Of a stretch of 55,204 nt of DNA, positions 25,231 through 33,752 are shown one piece after another. The notes beneath the pieces were generated by a model. The model was not told the origin of the DNA. It did no database searches and worked only from the letters and a program-made list of their open reading frames with translations. Made by a program: the position numbers and the translations under genes. Source of the stretch: SKLM01 sp964450435 (GTDB lineage Bacteria; Chloroflexota; Anaerolineae; B4-G1); NCBI GenBank assembly GCA_964450435.1, contig CAYVCX010000012.1:1-55204 (forward strand). The letters run 5' to 3'. Each line of letters starts with the position of its first letter. The stretch's first letter is position 1.

Positions 25231-26556
25231 CTAACGTCCGTCCCCGGGAAGGATGGGATATGTAATCCCACCGTAGGGAAAGACCAGCACGTCAGCCGGC
25301 CCGGGGGCCCGGCGCTGACCAGCGGCAATCGCCTCGTCCACACTGTCGACGAACGTCACAAAAGGGAGTTTCGCCTGCACGTCGGCGGGGATGGTCGGAG
25401 CGTAGATCAACAAGTCTGCGTGGCGCATGGCCTGGAGTGCAAAATAAAGAAAGAACCGATCCTCCTCACCAAGACCCTGGATCTTGAGTTTGGGCACCAA
25501 CCGCAGGAGCAGCGGCGACAGGAGCCTGAGGGCGCGTCGTCCCAGCGGTAGATCACTGTCCGCCAACCCGAAAACGCCCACCCCTTCGTCGGCCTTCACC
25601 AGCGTGATGTGCACGCCGCCACGCCGCACAGCGCGGATCGTGTTTGCCAGAGACTTGACACCTTGCCGCAGATCGTGGTCCATGGGGTGTGAGTCCGTGA
25701 CCACCACGTCGGCCAGACCCGGAATCTCGGCCCCGTAAAGGTCCGTGCTGATCTGGGCGCCCTTACGATGCGCCTCAATTGGATCCCCGGCCACCATTCG
25801 AACGATTTCCTGGTCGCTGTTCAGGACAGCGTTGACCACAAACACCGGGGGTTCCAGCATCCGTCCCGCCTCCTCCAGGTCCAGCCGCATCGGGTTCCCG
25901 TCGATAGGCTGACCGACCATGTTGAACGTGCTCGGCGCACAGTTGAGGATATGGTTGTGTGCGATCGTCTCACGCCCCGCCACACCGGGGATCAGATTCT
26001 TGTAACCACCGCCGAAGCTGGCGATGATGTGGGGTTCGATGCAGCCGACGGAGACGATGAGATCAGCCCGGGCCACGCTCTCGTTGATCTGGACCGACGT
26101 GCCTCGCCGGGTCGTGCCGAGGAAGGTCAACGCCTCGGCCTCATCACAGCTGTGGTTCTTCCAATTAAGGCCATCCAGGATCGAGGCACCGATTCGCGCA
26201 GCAACCTCCCCCTCGGTCATGGGACGGTGAACACCGAGAGCGGTGACGAGGGTGATATCCTGCCGTCGAGCCCCGCCGCGCTCCAGCTCCTCCAGCACTA
26301 TCGGCAGGATCAGATGAAGCGGGGTTGGGCGGCTCAGGTCGTCTATAACCAGAGCCACCTCCATGCCCTCCTCCACCATGTCGCGCAGGCGCAGCGAACC
26401 GATGGGATTCGCCAGGCTTCTGACGACCTCTTCGGCCGTATCCTGGACACCTGGCCGGGGCGCCGGTTCCAGGACACCGTTCACCTGCCAGTCCTTCGGC
26501 AGGGGGAGAGAAAGCTCTCCGTCCCCCCAGGGCAGCGTCATCTCACCTTTACTCAT
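25231..26556 (-). CDS. larA: LarA-type nickel-pincer racemase homologue
   Basis: Member of the lactate racemase (DUF2088) family, which interconverts D- and L-2-hydroxyacids with a covalent nickel-pincer nucleotide. Seen here: DDLSRPTP near residue 75, ALGVHRPMTEGE with the catalytic-type His, NHSCDE, and EPHIIASFGGGYKNLIPG with the second His and the Lys expected to carry the cofactor. At 441 residues it is typical. The ATG at 26556 is chosen because the family starts there; an in-frame ATG at 26592 lies beyond an 11-base C tract (G on the coding strand) and is also possible. The cofactor synthesis genes larB, larC and larE are not in the window. Many LarA homologues act on substrates other than lactate. 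It is the third gene of an apparent unit with the acyl-CoA synthetase. The stop is TAG. Confidence 0.85.
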   Translation of the reverse strand: MSKGEMTLPWGDGELSLPLPKDWQVNGVLEPAPRPGVQDTAEEVVRSLANPIGSLRLRDMVEEGMEVALVIDDLSRPTPLHLILPIVLEELERGGARRQDITLVTALGVHRPMTEGEVAARIGASILDGLNWKNHSCDEAEALTFLGTTRRGTSVQINESVARADLIVSVGCIEPHIIASFGGGYKNLIPGVAGRETIAHNHILNCAPSTFNMVGQPIDGNPMRLDLEEAGRMLEPPVFVVNAVLNSDQEIVRMVAGDPIEAHRKGAQISTDLYGAEIPGLADVVVTDSHPMDHDLRQGVKSLANTIRAVRRGGVHITLVKADEGVGVFGLADSDLPLGRRALRLLSPLLLRLVPKLKIQGLGEEDRFFLYFALQAMRHADLLIYAPTIPADVQAKLPFVTFVDSVDEAIAAGQRRAPGPADVLVFPYGGITYPILPGDGR

Positions 26557-26558
26557 CT

Positions 26559-26569
26559 CCCCCCCCCCC
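26559..26569. repeat. 11-base C/G homopolymer before larA
   Basis: A run of eleven C on the plus strand, so eleven G on the coding strand of larA. It supplies the ribosome site of the ATG at 26556 and lies in frame between two candidate start codons. Runs this long are prone to slippage. Confidence 0.8.
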
Positions 26570-26634
26570 ATCCTCAACAAAGCCGAACTCATCGTGGCCG
26601 GAGCTCCAAATCTCCGTTCAGGTCACTTCGACAG

Positions 26635-26988
26635 TCACGAAGTTGCAGCGCTCTTCATACCGCCCTCGATCTGGTCGAGCATTCGCCTTCTCAGTTCATC
26701 ATACCCCGGCTGGGCGTAGAACGCCTTCATCCGCGCGCACTGCTCGAACTGGTCGCAGCTCCCACAGAACCAGATTCCCCTCTGCTCGCAGCAGGTCTTG
26801 ATGGGACAATCTCGACCATCGGGATAGCTCTCCGGGAGCCAGCAGCAGCGATACGCCGTGTCGAGATTCACCAATCCCCCAAAGTCCCCTCCCAGGAAGC
26901 GCGTGTGCGTGCCGCAGTCGCCGCAGTCAGCTCCGCAGAAACGGACAAGCCGCTCAGGTCCTGGGACTTTTCTCTGCGAGGACGTCAC
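26635..26988 (-). CDS. DUF3795-type cysteine-rich protein
   Basis: A 117-residue protein with many Cys: FCGADCGDCGTH near 18-28, YRCCW, DCPIKTCCEQRG and FCGSCDQFEQCARM. The spacing fits the DUF3795 family of small probable metal-binding proteins, common in anaerobes and of unknown role. The start is GTG at 26988, 9 nt after the acyl-CoA synthetase stop, so translation is probably coupled. A weak ribosome site precedes it. No signal peptide. The stop is TGA. Confidence 0.8.
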   Translation of the reverse strand: MTSSQRKVPGPERLVRFCGADCGDCGTHTRFLGGDFGGLVNLDTAYRCCWLPESYPDGRDCPIKTCCEQRGIWFCGSCDQFEQCARMKAFYAQPGYDELRRRMLDQIEGGMKSAATS

Positions 26989-26997
26989 GGCATAACC

Positions 26998-29076
26998 CTA
27001 CTTCGCATCCTCCAGCACGATCCGTACGTCGACGGCCCAGGCTGTGTCCTCACCGACGATCACGGGGTTGAGGTCGACTTCGGACACGTCCGGCAGATCG
27101 GCCAGCAGCTGCCCCACGCGCCGGATCGTCTGAACAACAGCCCCGATGTCCCGCCGCGGCTGCCCGCGGACTCCCAGGAGCAGCTTCCCAGCCGCCGTCT
27201 CCATTACCATCTCTTCCGCGTCCTCTTGATTCAGTGGGGCAAGGCGGAACGCCACGTCCGCCAGCGCCTCAACGTAGACGCCGCCTAGCCCAAACATCAC
27301 CAGCGGGCCAAACTGATGGTCCCGTTGAGCGCCCACGATGACCTCCAACCCGTCCGACACCATCTTCTGGACAAAGGCGCGTTCGCCTGCACCGATCACG
27401 GCGTCAAAAGCTTCCCGCACCGCCGCGGAGTCGTTCAAGCCCAGCGCCACGCCTCCGGCATCGCTCTTATGCACCACGTCCGGAGCGACCCGCTTGAGCG
27501 CCACGGGATATCCCATCGCATCGCTGAGCCTCACCGCCTCCCCGATTGTCTCTGCGAGGCCGGATGGAGGCACTGACAGACCATAAGCATCTGCTACCTG
27601 AGCTCCCGTCTGAGCATCCAGCAACTGCAGCCCCTCTCTCTGTCCCATCTCGATCAGTTCCTGCGCTCGCCGCCGATCGACATTGGCAACCGGTTCCGGG
27701 TCACGCGGCGACCGCGTCTGAATGCGACGGTAGCGCCACAGGGCTCCAAGACCAAACGCAGCTCGCGCCGGGGTGAGGGTGTGGGGCACGCGGGATTGAT
27801 GAAGCATCCGAGCCGCCTCGTGGATGTCCTGCCCACCGTAGATGCAGCAGACCACGGGCTTTCCAGCTCCGGCGGCAGCCTCGCCGACGGCAGCGGCCAC
27901 CTCCGGCGGCCCGGTCAGCGCCTGGGGGACGAAGACGGCCAGGATGCCATCCACCTCCGGAGCATCGACGAGGACATCAAGGGCAGCTCGATAGTGCTCG
28001 GGCTCCGCGCCGCCGAGCATGTCGATGGGGTTGCCGGTCATTGCACCCCGCGGGCACACCTCCCTCAAACGATTCTGAGTCTCGAGGGTCAGCTCGACCA
28101 GATGAAGGCCCTGCCGATCCAGCCCATCGGCACCGACAGCCCCCGGCCCGCCTGCGTTGGTGAGGAGGGCTATCCCTGGGCCCTGCAACGGCGCGCAGTA
28201 GTCGAGCGCCAGGGCAGCGTCGAGCAACTCCTGCAGATCCTCCACCTGAATTGCGCCGGCCCGCTGGCACGCGGCCTCGAAGGCGCGGTTCTCGCCAGCC
28301 AGCGCGCCCGTATGGGAGGCAACGGCTCGTACGCCGCTGGGCGTGCGCCCGGCCTTGATCACCACCAGGGGCTTCTCTCGTGTCAAGTCCCGCGCCGCTT
28401 CCACGAACTGACGCCCGTGGGGCAGTCCTTCGACGTACGCGGCCGCAACCCGCGAGTGTGGGTCGCCGGCCAGGGAAGTCAATGCGTCGGCCATATTCAC
28501 GTCGACCTGGTTGCCGAGGCTGATGATCCGGGAGAAGCCAAAGTCAACCGTATTCGCCCAATCGACGGTACCACCGCAGATGGCGCCGGAATGAGATGCA
28601 AACCCAATGCCGCCCCGTCGTGGCATCGCCGTCAAGAAAGTCGTATCCACCCTTGAGGTTGTGTCCAGGACGCCAATGCAGTTCGGCCCGATGACCCGCA
28701 TCCCGTGGCGCTCCGCCACCTGGCGCAGCTGCGTCTCCCGCTGCTCGCCACCGCCACCCAGCTCTCCGAAGCCACTGGCCACCACGACAGCGGCCCGGAT
28801 ACCCCGCTCTCCACACCCTTCCAGAGCCTCGATGGACAGCTCGGGAGGGAGAATAATGACTGCCAGATCCACCGGGTCGGGCACGTCTGCCACTGAGGGG
28901 TAGACCTCGAGACCAAGGATCTCACCCCCCTTAGGGTTGACGGGATAGACGGCGCCCGCGTAGCCGTGGGTGACTAGATTGTGCAGCACACCGTAGCTGA
29001 GCTTGCTCGGGCTGGAACTGGCACCGATAACAGCCACCCCGTCCGGGTAGAAGAAACCCTGCAAAGGGTCGGTCAT
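26998..29076 (-). CDS. ADP-forming acyl-CoA synthetase (acetate-CoA ligase type), fused alpha-beta
   Basis: Cytosolic enzyme that converts acyl-CoA, ADP and phosphate into the free acid, CoA and ATP, conserving energy in anaerobes. The 692-residue chain has the CoA-binding domain (GVAVIGASSSPSKLSYGVL, residues 13-31), the succinyl-CoA-ligase-like domain with the phospho-His site ASHTGALAGE near 258-267, and a C-terminal ATP-grasp domain from about 480 (GYPVALKRVAPDVVHKSDAG, DLNPVIV). There is no acetyltransferase domain, unlike the protein-acetylating Pat group. The ATG has GAGGAGGGAG just upstream, the strongest ribosome site in the unit. It leads a unit with DUF3795 and larA, pointing to organic-acid metabolism. 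Acyl specificity is unknown. The stop is TAG. Confidence 0.92.
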   Translation of the reverse strand: MTDPLQGFFYPDGVAVIGASSSPSKLSYGVLHNLVTHGYAGAVYPVNPKGGEILGLEVYPSVADVPDPVDLAVIILPPELSIEALEGCGERGIRAAVVVASGFGELGGGGEQRETQLRQVAERHGMRVIGPNCIGVLDTTSRVDTTFLTAMPRRGGIGFASHSGAICGGTVDWANTVDFGFSRIISLGNQVDVNMADALTSLAGDPHSRVAAAYVEGLPHGRQFVEAARDLTREKPLVVIKAGRTPSGVRAVASHTGALAGENRAFEAACQRAGAIQVEDLQELLDAALALDYCAPLQGPGIALLTNAGGPGAVGADGLDRQGLHLVELTLETQNRLREVCPRGAMTGNPIDMLGGAEPEHYRAALDVLVDAPEVDGILAVFVPQALTGPPEVAAAVGEAAAGAGKPVVCCIYGGQDIHEAARMLHQSRVPHTLTPARAAFGLGALWRYRRIQTRSPRDPEPVANVDRRRAQELIEMGQREGLQLLDAQTGAQVADAYGLSVPPSGLAETIGEAVRLSDAMGYPVALKRVAPDVVHKSDAGGVALGLNDSAAVREAFDAVIGAGERAFVQKMVSDGLEVIVGAQRDHQFGPLVMFGLGGVYVEALADVAFRLAPLNQEDAEEMVMETAAGKLLLGVRGQPRRDIGAVVQTIRRVGQLLADLPDVSEVDLNPVIVGEDTAWAVDVRIVLEDAK

Positions 29077-29161
29077 TGACTCCCTCCTCTGCCTCCGCTG
29101 CGATTCCGCGGGGCTCGTGTGTCAGGTATGCGGTACCATGATACCCCGACACGGGGAGTCT

Positions 29162-29175
29162 TGTCCAATTGGACA
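29162..29175. promoter_or_regulatory. 14-bp perfect palindrome upstream of the acyl-CoA synthetase
   Basis: TGTCCAATTGGACA is its own reverse complement. It lies 86 bp upstream of the acyl-CoA synthetase start and covers a possible minus-strand -35 (TTGGAC), with TATCAT downstream at a long 19-bp spacing. It also lies 47 bp before the tRNA promoter. It looks like a homodimer operator. Confidence 0.45.
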
Positions 29176-29221
29176 GGAGGCAAGCGCCAGGAACCATCGT
29201 CAGGGCGCGAGCTCCGAAAAG

Positions 29222-29250
29222 TTGACCTGGACCCCATTCTCTGGTATACT
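29222..29250 (+). promoter_or_regulatory. promoter of the tRNA-Leu gene
   Basis: TTGACC (29222-29227), a 17-bp spacer and TGG-TATACT with the -10 at 29245-29250. This is the strongest sigma-70 promoter in the window, 10 bp before the tRNA. Confidence 0.75.
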
Positions 29251-29260
29251 GATGCACTGA

Positions 29261-29344
29261 GCCGGAGTGGCGGAACAGGCAGACGCGCGCGACTCAAAAT
29301 CGTGTGGGCTTTGACCCATGTGGGTTCGATTCCCACCTCCGGCA
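29261..29344 (+). tRNA. tRNA-Leu (anticodon CAA)
   Basis: Class II tRNA of 84 nt. The acceptor arms GCCGGAG (29261-29267) and CTCCGGC (29337-29343) pair perfectly. The anticodon stem is CGCGA/TCGTG around the loop CTCAAAA, giving anticodon CAA, which reads UUG. The long variable arm (TGGG/CCCA) and the T arm GTGGG-TTCGATT-CCCAC are clear. The discriminator base is A, and CCA is not encoded. No terminator is visible in the 88 bp before the next gene, so transcription may continue into it. Confidence 0.95.
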
Positions 29345-29431
29345 CTCTTTCACCAGACATAGATCGCGGCGTCTATGGGCACCTAAAGGCCCCCAAGCGC
29401 CGCGTTTTCTCATTGAGAGGACAGCACACGC

Positions 29432-29806
29432 ATGAACGAGGAAACCCGGCAGTGGGTCGCCCGAGCCGCGGTCGGCGTCGCGGTGGGGGCCGCGCTGGGA
29501 GTGGTCATCGGCTGCCGGCTCTGGCCGGTGACGTACACGAACACCTCCCCCGACAGCCTGCGGGCGGACTACCACGACGAGTACGTCCTCATGATCGCCA
29601 CGGCCTACGAGGTAGAAGGGGACCAGGAGCGGGCTCGCGAACGCCTGGCCTGGCTCGATCCAGAGGAGCCCGCCGCGCCGGTGATCGAGTTGGCAGAGCG
29701 GCTCATCGAACAGGGCGACCGGGAGAAGGACATTGTGCGATTGGCCCGGCTGGCCCGGGCTCTGGGCGCGACGGCTCCGGCCCTGGTGCCGTATCGGGAG
29801 AGCTGA
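29432..29806 (+). CDS. membrane-anchored helical protein, first of a tandem paralogue pair
   Basis: Unrecognised 124-residue protein. An N-terminal membrane span (AAVGVAVGAALGVVIGC, residues 12-28) is followed by PVTYTNTSPDSLRADYHDEY and a charged helical region in which the unit YEVEGDQERARERLAWLD looks like a single TPR-like hairpin. Its outer region matches the next gene product (SLRADYHDEYVLMIATAY against LLRSDHRHDWVRLAALSY), so the two are paralogues. GAGAGGA lies ten bases before the ATG. It ends 2 nt before the next start. Function unknown; the domain should face outside the cytoplasm. Confidence 0.75.
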   Translation: MNEETRQWVARAAVGVAVGAALGVVIGCRLWPVTYTNTSPDSLRADYHDEYVLMIATAYEVEGDQERARERLAWLDPEEPAAPVIELAERLIEQGDREKDIVRLARLARALGATAPALVPYRES

Positions 29807-29808
29807 GC

Positions 29809-30717
29809 GTGCCCCTTCCCCCACGTCGTGCTGCGCCGGTCGTCGGCCTCGTGCTCGGGCTGGTCCTGGGGCTCGTGTACGCCTGGGTCGTCAACCCTGC
29901 CCAACTCACAAGGACGTACCCCGGGTTGCTCCGCTCGGACCACCGCCACGACTGGGTGCGGCTGGCCGCACTCTCCTACGTCGCCGATGGCGATCTAGAG
30001 CGCGCCCGTGCGCGGTTGGAAACCGTGGAGGAAGAAGATGTGGATCAAGCGGTGATAACACTCATCGAGGGCTACGCCGCCGCAGGCCGCTCTCCAGACA
30101 CGCTGCGCCGGCTGACGACGCTGGCCGAGGCCCTCCATGTGGACACCCCAGCGATGTCGGTCTATGGTTCGGACCTCCGGGCCGCGGACATCCCCGTGTC
30201 GCCCGCATCAGCACTCAGCCCCACGCCGACGCCCACGTTCACCCCTTTGCCCACCGCTACGCCCACCGCGTCCCCTACCCTCACACCGACGCCCACACCT
30301 ACTCCCACCCTATCGCAGATCCTCACGCCTTCGCCAACTCCGACTCCCTCGGCCACGCCTTCCTTCTTCAGCCGGCTGGCGCTGGTCGAGCAAGAACAAC
30401 TGTGCGAGCGGCACCAGGTTCCTCAGATCCAGGTCGTGGTCGAGGACGAGAACGGCGAAGGGGTGCCCGGTGTTGAGATCTGGCTACTGTGGTCCGACGG
30501 GGCCGATCGAGCTGTGACAGGGCTCAAACCTGCCCACAGTCCAGGATACGCCGACTTCAACGCGGGCCCTGACGTGGCCTACACGGTGAGCGTGGATGGG
30601 TTGGGAACGCCTCTGGTCACCGGGCTGCGGCTTGAGGACTGCCCTATTGAACAAGACGAAGATGAACGGGAAGAAGAATCGTTCACAGGCTCGTGGCGCC
30701 TGGTCCTGGCGCCGTAG
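29809..30717 (+). CDS. membrane-anchored TPR-like protein with Thr-Pro linker and C-terminal beta domain, second paralogue
   Basis: 302 residues, function unknown. Residues 9-27 form a membrane span (VVGLVLGLVLGLVYAWVV). The segment TYPGLLRSDHRHDW and the helical hairpin DGDLERARARLETVEEED copy the layout of the preceding paralogue. A long TPTPTPT linker (about 140-185) leads to a C-terminal domain from about 190 (PQIQVVVEDENGEGVPGVEI, ALLWSDGAD-like, GYADFNAGPDVAYTVSV) that resembles an Ig-like or carboxypeptidase-regulatory-like sandwich. The frame is open far upstream through the tRNA gene, but the GTG at 29809 with GGGAG upstream and the membrane span decide the start. The stop is TAG, 9 bp before the DUF2207 gene. 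Confidence 0.78.
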   Translation: MPLPPRRAAPVVGLVLGLVLGLVYAWVVNPAQLTRTYPGLLRSDHRHDWVRLAALSYVADGDLERARARLETVEEEDVDQAVITLIEGYAAAGRSPDTLRRLTTLAEALHVDTPAMSVYGSDLRAADIPVSPASALSPTPTPTFTPLPTATPTASPTLTPTPTPTPTLSQILTPSPTPTPSATPSFFSRLALVEQEQLCERHQVPQIQVVVEDENGEGVPGVEIWLLWSDGADRAVTGLKPAHSPGYADFNAGPDVAYTVSVDGLGTPLVTGLRLEDCPIEQDEDEREEESFTGSWRLVLAP

Positions 30718-30726
30718 CCGAAGGCA

Positions 30727-33591
30727 ATGGCGATGAATAAACGCTGGTTAGCTGGCCTACTGGTGCTCTCGGCGCTGCTGACGATGGCGGCAGCCCTGCA
30801 GCCACAGAGGAGCGTCACCTACGAGCGGTATGACGTCGACATTGACATCCAGCCCGACGGGTCGCTTCTTGTAGCGGAGACCTACCAACTGCGCTTCGAG
30901 GGCGAGTTCCGCACCGGGTTCGCCGAAATCCCTCTTGGCTCTGTCACCGACATCGTCGACGTTCGGGTGAGGGAGGGAGGCGAGATCTACAGGGAATCGG
31001 GCTCCGGCCCGGGAACGTTCCGTCTGGAACGGCGGTTCGACGCCATCCGCGTCGAGTGGGAGTACACACCGACGAGCGGCACCGAGGTGCGAACGTTTAC
31101 CGTCGAATACCGCGCGCTGGGCAGCCTCTGGGTCTACCCGGACCGGGAGATCCTCTACTGGGCGGCCGTCCCGGCGGATCGGAGCGGCATCCCGACGGAA
31201 GCCAGCCGGCTGACCGTGCATCTACCGGCCCCGGTCGACCGCGGCGATCTTAGGATCGATGCCCCGGGCATGGACGCCGGGATCGAGGTCGTCGACGCGC
31301 AGACGGTGGTGTTCGACTCACAGGGACCTGTTCCTGACGGCACCGCATTCGAGATCATCGTGGGTTTCCCGCGGGGACTCACCAGTGCCACCGTGACCGA
31401 TTGGCAGCGCCGGATCGACGAGAGGCAGGCAGCCTATCGCTGGGAGGCGTTCGATGTCGATCTGTCCCTCGGGCCCGACGGCGTTCTCCGCGTGACCGAA
31501 GAGCAGACGTTGTCCGTGGAACAGGGGCACCTGTACCACGGCTATCGCACCATTGCGTGGCTCTACCTGGATCAGATCACGGACATTGAGGTCCGAGCGG
31601 ACGGGCGCCCCCTCGAATTCAGCGCCACGCCGTGCGAGTACTGCTACGTCGTGGAGGAGAGGGCCAGTAGAGGTGACTGGGTCTCGTTTGACGGTCGCCA
31701 GGTGGTGATCAACGAAGATCGCGCCGGGTCCACGCTAATCGAGTGGGCCTTCCCGGCCCTGGGCTCGGGCGATAGCGCCACCTTTGAGATCAGCTACACC
31801 GCGCTGGGCGCCGTGCGGGTGCTCTCGGAAACACAGGAGATCAACTGGACGGCGGTCTTCGCGGACCGAGATGCGCCAGTCCAGGCGGCCTCGGTCGGCA
31901 TGCGTCTGCCACCAGAGCTGAACCCCGAAGATGTGACAATCTCCGGCGGGGCGACAGCCGTCCAGCCTGACGGGACGCTGCGGGTGACCCGCGAGGGGCC
32001 CGTGCCACAGGGCCAGCCGTGGGCCGTGACCATCCGTATGCCTGCGGAAGCCACAGCGGCCGAGAAGCCCCTCTGGCAGCGCGAACTGGAATCGCAGTTG
32101 GAGAGGGAGCAGGCACGCATTGACGCGGAGCGAGAGGAAGCCGTGCGCCGTGCCCGCTGGCAGGTTGGCCTCGGCGTCCTCGGCTGTCTGTTCCCCGCCT
32201 TCGGGCTCGCAGGCGTGATCGCGGCCTGGTATATCTGGGGTCGTGATGAGGCCGCATCTCCGGTCGCGGCCTACCTGACCACCCCGCCTTCGGACTTGCC
32301 GCCTGGCATCGTGGCCTATCTGGTGGATGAGAGACCCACCGTCAAAGGTGTTCTGGCCAGCCTGATCCACCTGGCCTCCCTCGGGCTGATCAGCATCGAT
32401 CTGCAGAAACCGGACTTCACTGTTCAGTTGAACTGGACGCGGGAGATGGACGAAGGGGAGACGGTGCAGGTGGGCGGTGGCGAGGAAGTGATTCTCGCCG
32501 AGCATCAGCGAACTCTGTTCAACGTGCTGGTGAGACGGATCAGGGAGATCGTCGGCAAAGACGCCGAGGAGATGGATCAGCAGGGGCAACCGGTCCCCTT
32601 CTCGAAGATCGAGCGCGCGTTCACCCGCGCTCTGCCCACCATCTACGAGCTGATGGGAGAGGCCGCTTCCGAGTACTTCTCCACCCTGCCGGAGACCGCG
32701 CGCCGACGCTGGCGATGGGCCGGTGAGATGGTGATCATCGCTGCCGGAGCCCTGGGGGTGGTCAGCCTCTGCGGACTGACGGCTCTGGGATGGGCAGCGT
32801 GCGCACCCCCGTTGGGCCTGGCGCTGGTGGGGCTGATGCTCGTCGTCATCAGCCGCTGGATGCCCCAGCGCACCACGCTTGGCATTGAGGAGGCGGCTCG
32901 GTGGCGAGCCTTCCGCCGCTACTTGAAGAACCTCCAACAGTTCGGAGACCTGGAGAGCGCTCAGGCGGTCCTCGATCGGCACTTCTCCTACGCGGTGGCT
33001 CTGGACGTGGAAGAGATTGTGCTTCGACAGGCGGAGAAGATGGAGGCCCGAGTGCCCATCTGGATGGTGCCGGTGCCGGTTCAGATTGGGCCCACGGTTG
33101 CCAGGGCCCAGGGACGGCCGGGGCTGCGGGAGCGCGTTACAGAGGAGCTCCGGATGCCGCAGCCCACCAGCGAGGCCCCGCGGACGGCGAAGGTGCGCCC
33201 TTCTCTGTCACAGCGGCCAACAGGCGCCGACGTCGGCCTTCAGGGTCTCTCGGACAGTCTCAGCCGCTCTCTCAACCGGGCCAGCCGCTCCCTGAGCTCC
33301 CTCCTCAACACGGCGGTCGGTGAGGTAGACGGGAGCAGCTCACCCCTGGAGGTAGTGGTGAAGGGAGCAGGCACCGCCACAAGGCTGTCCTGGAAGGCCG
33401 GGACAACCACCATGAAGGTGCTGGGCGACATCCTGGAGGAATCCTCGTCGGGAGGAGGTGGCGGGGGGTTCGGCGGGAGATCGAGCGGCGGAGGATTCCG
33501 CTCCAGCAGTTGGGGCGGTGGCGGGTCCACCTTCCGCGGGGGTTCTTCGGGGCGCGGTGGGGGCGGAGGCGGGAGCCGAGGATTCGGATAG
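30727..33591 (+). CDS. membrane protein with two DUF2207 domains and Gly-rich tail
   Basis: A 954-residue membrane protein. A signal peptide or first span (LAGLLVLSALLTMAAAL) is followed by two related extracellular beta domains of DUF2207 type: residues about 30-215 begin YERYDVDIDIQPDGSLLVAE, and about 235-430 begin FDVDLSLGPDGVLRVTEE. Both contain the ALGxxxVxxxxxEIxW block. A charged helix and a span near 477-502 follow, then a cytosolic region and a double span near 665-715. The tail is very rich in Gly and Ser (from about 900). DUF2207 proteins usually have one such domain; two copies in one chain is less common. The ATG has a weak ribosome site; an ATG two codons later is equivalent. 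Function unknown. The stop is TAG. Confidence 0.85.
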   Translation: MAMNKRWLAGLLVLSALLTMAAALQPQRSVTYERYDVDIDIQPDGSLLVAETYQLRFEGEFRTGFAEIPLGSVTDIVDVRVREGGEIYRESGSGPGTFRLERRFDAIRVEWEYTPTSGTEVRTFTVEYRALGSLWVYPDREILYWAAVPADRSGIPTEASRLTVHLPAPVDRGDLRIDAPGMDAGIEVVDAQTVVFDSQGPVPDGTAFEIIVGFPRGLTSATVTDWQRRIDERQAAYRWEAFDVDLSLGPDGVLRVTEEQTLSVEQGHLYHGYRTIAWLYLDQITDIEVRADGRPLEFSATPCEYCYVVEERASRGDWVSFDGRQVVINEDRAGSTLIEWAFPALGSGDSATFEISYTALGAVRVLSETQEINWTAVFADRDAPVQAASVGMRLPPELNPEDVTISGGATAVQPDGTLRVTREGPVPQGQPWAVTIRMPAEATAAEKPLWQRELESQLEREQARIDAEREEAVRRARWQVGLGVLGCLFPAFGLAGVIAAWYIWGRDEAASPVAAYLTTPPSDLPPGIVAYLVDERPTVKGVLASLIHLASLGLISIDLQKPDFTVQLNWTREMDEGETVQVGGGEEVILAEHQRTLFNVLVRRIREIVGKDAEEMDQQGQPVPFSKIERAFTRALPTIYELMGEAASEYFSTLPETARRRWRWAGEMVIIAAGALGVVSLCGLTALGWAACAPPLGLALVGLMLVVISRWMPQRTTLGIEEAARWRAFRRYLKNLQQFGDLESAQAVLDRHFSYAVALDVEEIVLRQAEKMEARVPIWMVPVPVQIGPTVARAQGRPGLRERVTEELRMPQPTSEAPRTAKVRPSLSQRPTGADVGLQGLSDSLSRSLNRASRSLSSLLNTAVGEVDGSSSPLEVVVKGAGTATRLSWKAGTTTMKVLGDILEESSSGGGGGGFGGRSSGGGFRSSSWGGGGSTFRGGSSGRGGGGGGSRGFG

Positions 33592-33702
33592 CGGCAGCGG
33601 AGGGAGGGCGCGCTGGCCCTGGGGCCCGCATCTTGACCATCTGATCGGCAAGGTTGTCCAGGGGCAGACAGTGCAGGGTGTGGAGTACGAAACAGCTAGA
33701 TG

Positions 33703-33734
33703 GCAGAAGGGGCAGCGGGCGCTGCCCCTTCTGC
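33703..33734. terminator. 14-bp perfect hairpin between convergent genes
   Basis: GCAGAAGGGGCAGC (33703-33716), loop GGGC, and GCTGCCCCTTCTGC (33721-33734) pair perfectly. It lies between the end of the DUF2207 gene and the end of the FAD oxidoreductase gene, so it can serve both directions. It lacks a long T-run. Confidence 0.7.
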
Positions 33735-33752
33735 GTGCCGCAGCCGGCAGCT

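Noticed and set aside
25768..27288. Open frame of 506 codons on the plus strand opposite larA, DUF3795 and the acyl-CoA synthetase
   Set aside because: It spans three real genes on the other strand and shows no motif or ribosome site.
29119..29808. Upstream extension of the second paralogue's frame through the tRNA and the first paralogue
   Set aside because: It would translate a tRNA gene; the GTG at 29809 with a ribosome site and a membrane span is the sensible start.
31735..32982. Open frame of 415 codons opposite the DUF2207 gene
   Set aside because: Antisense to a clear membrane protein; composition is that of a mirrored reading frame.
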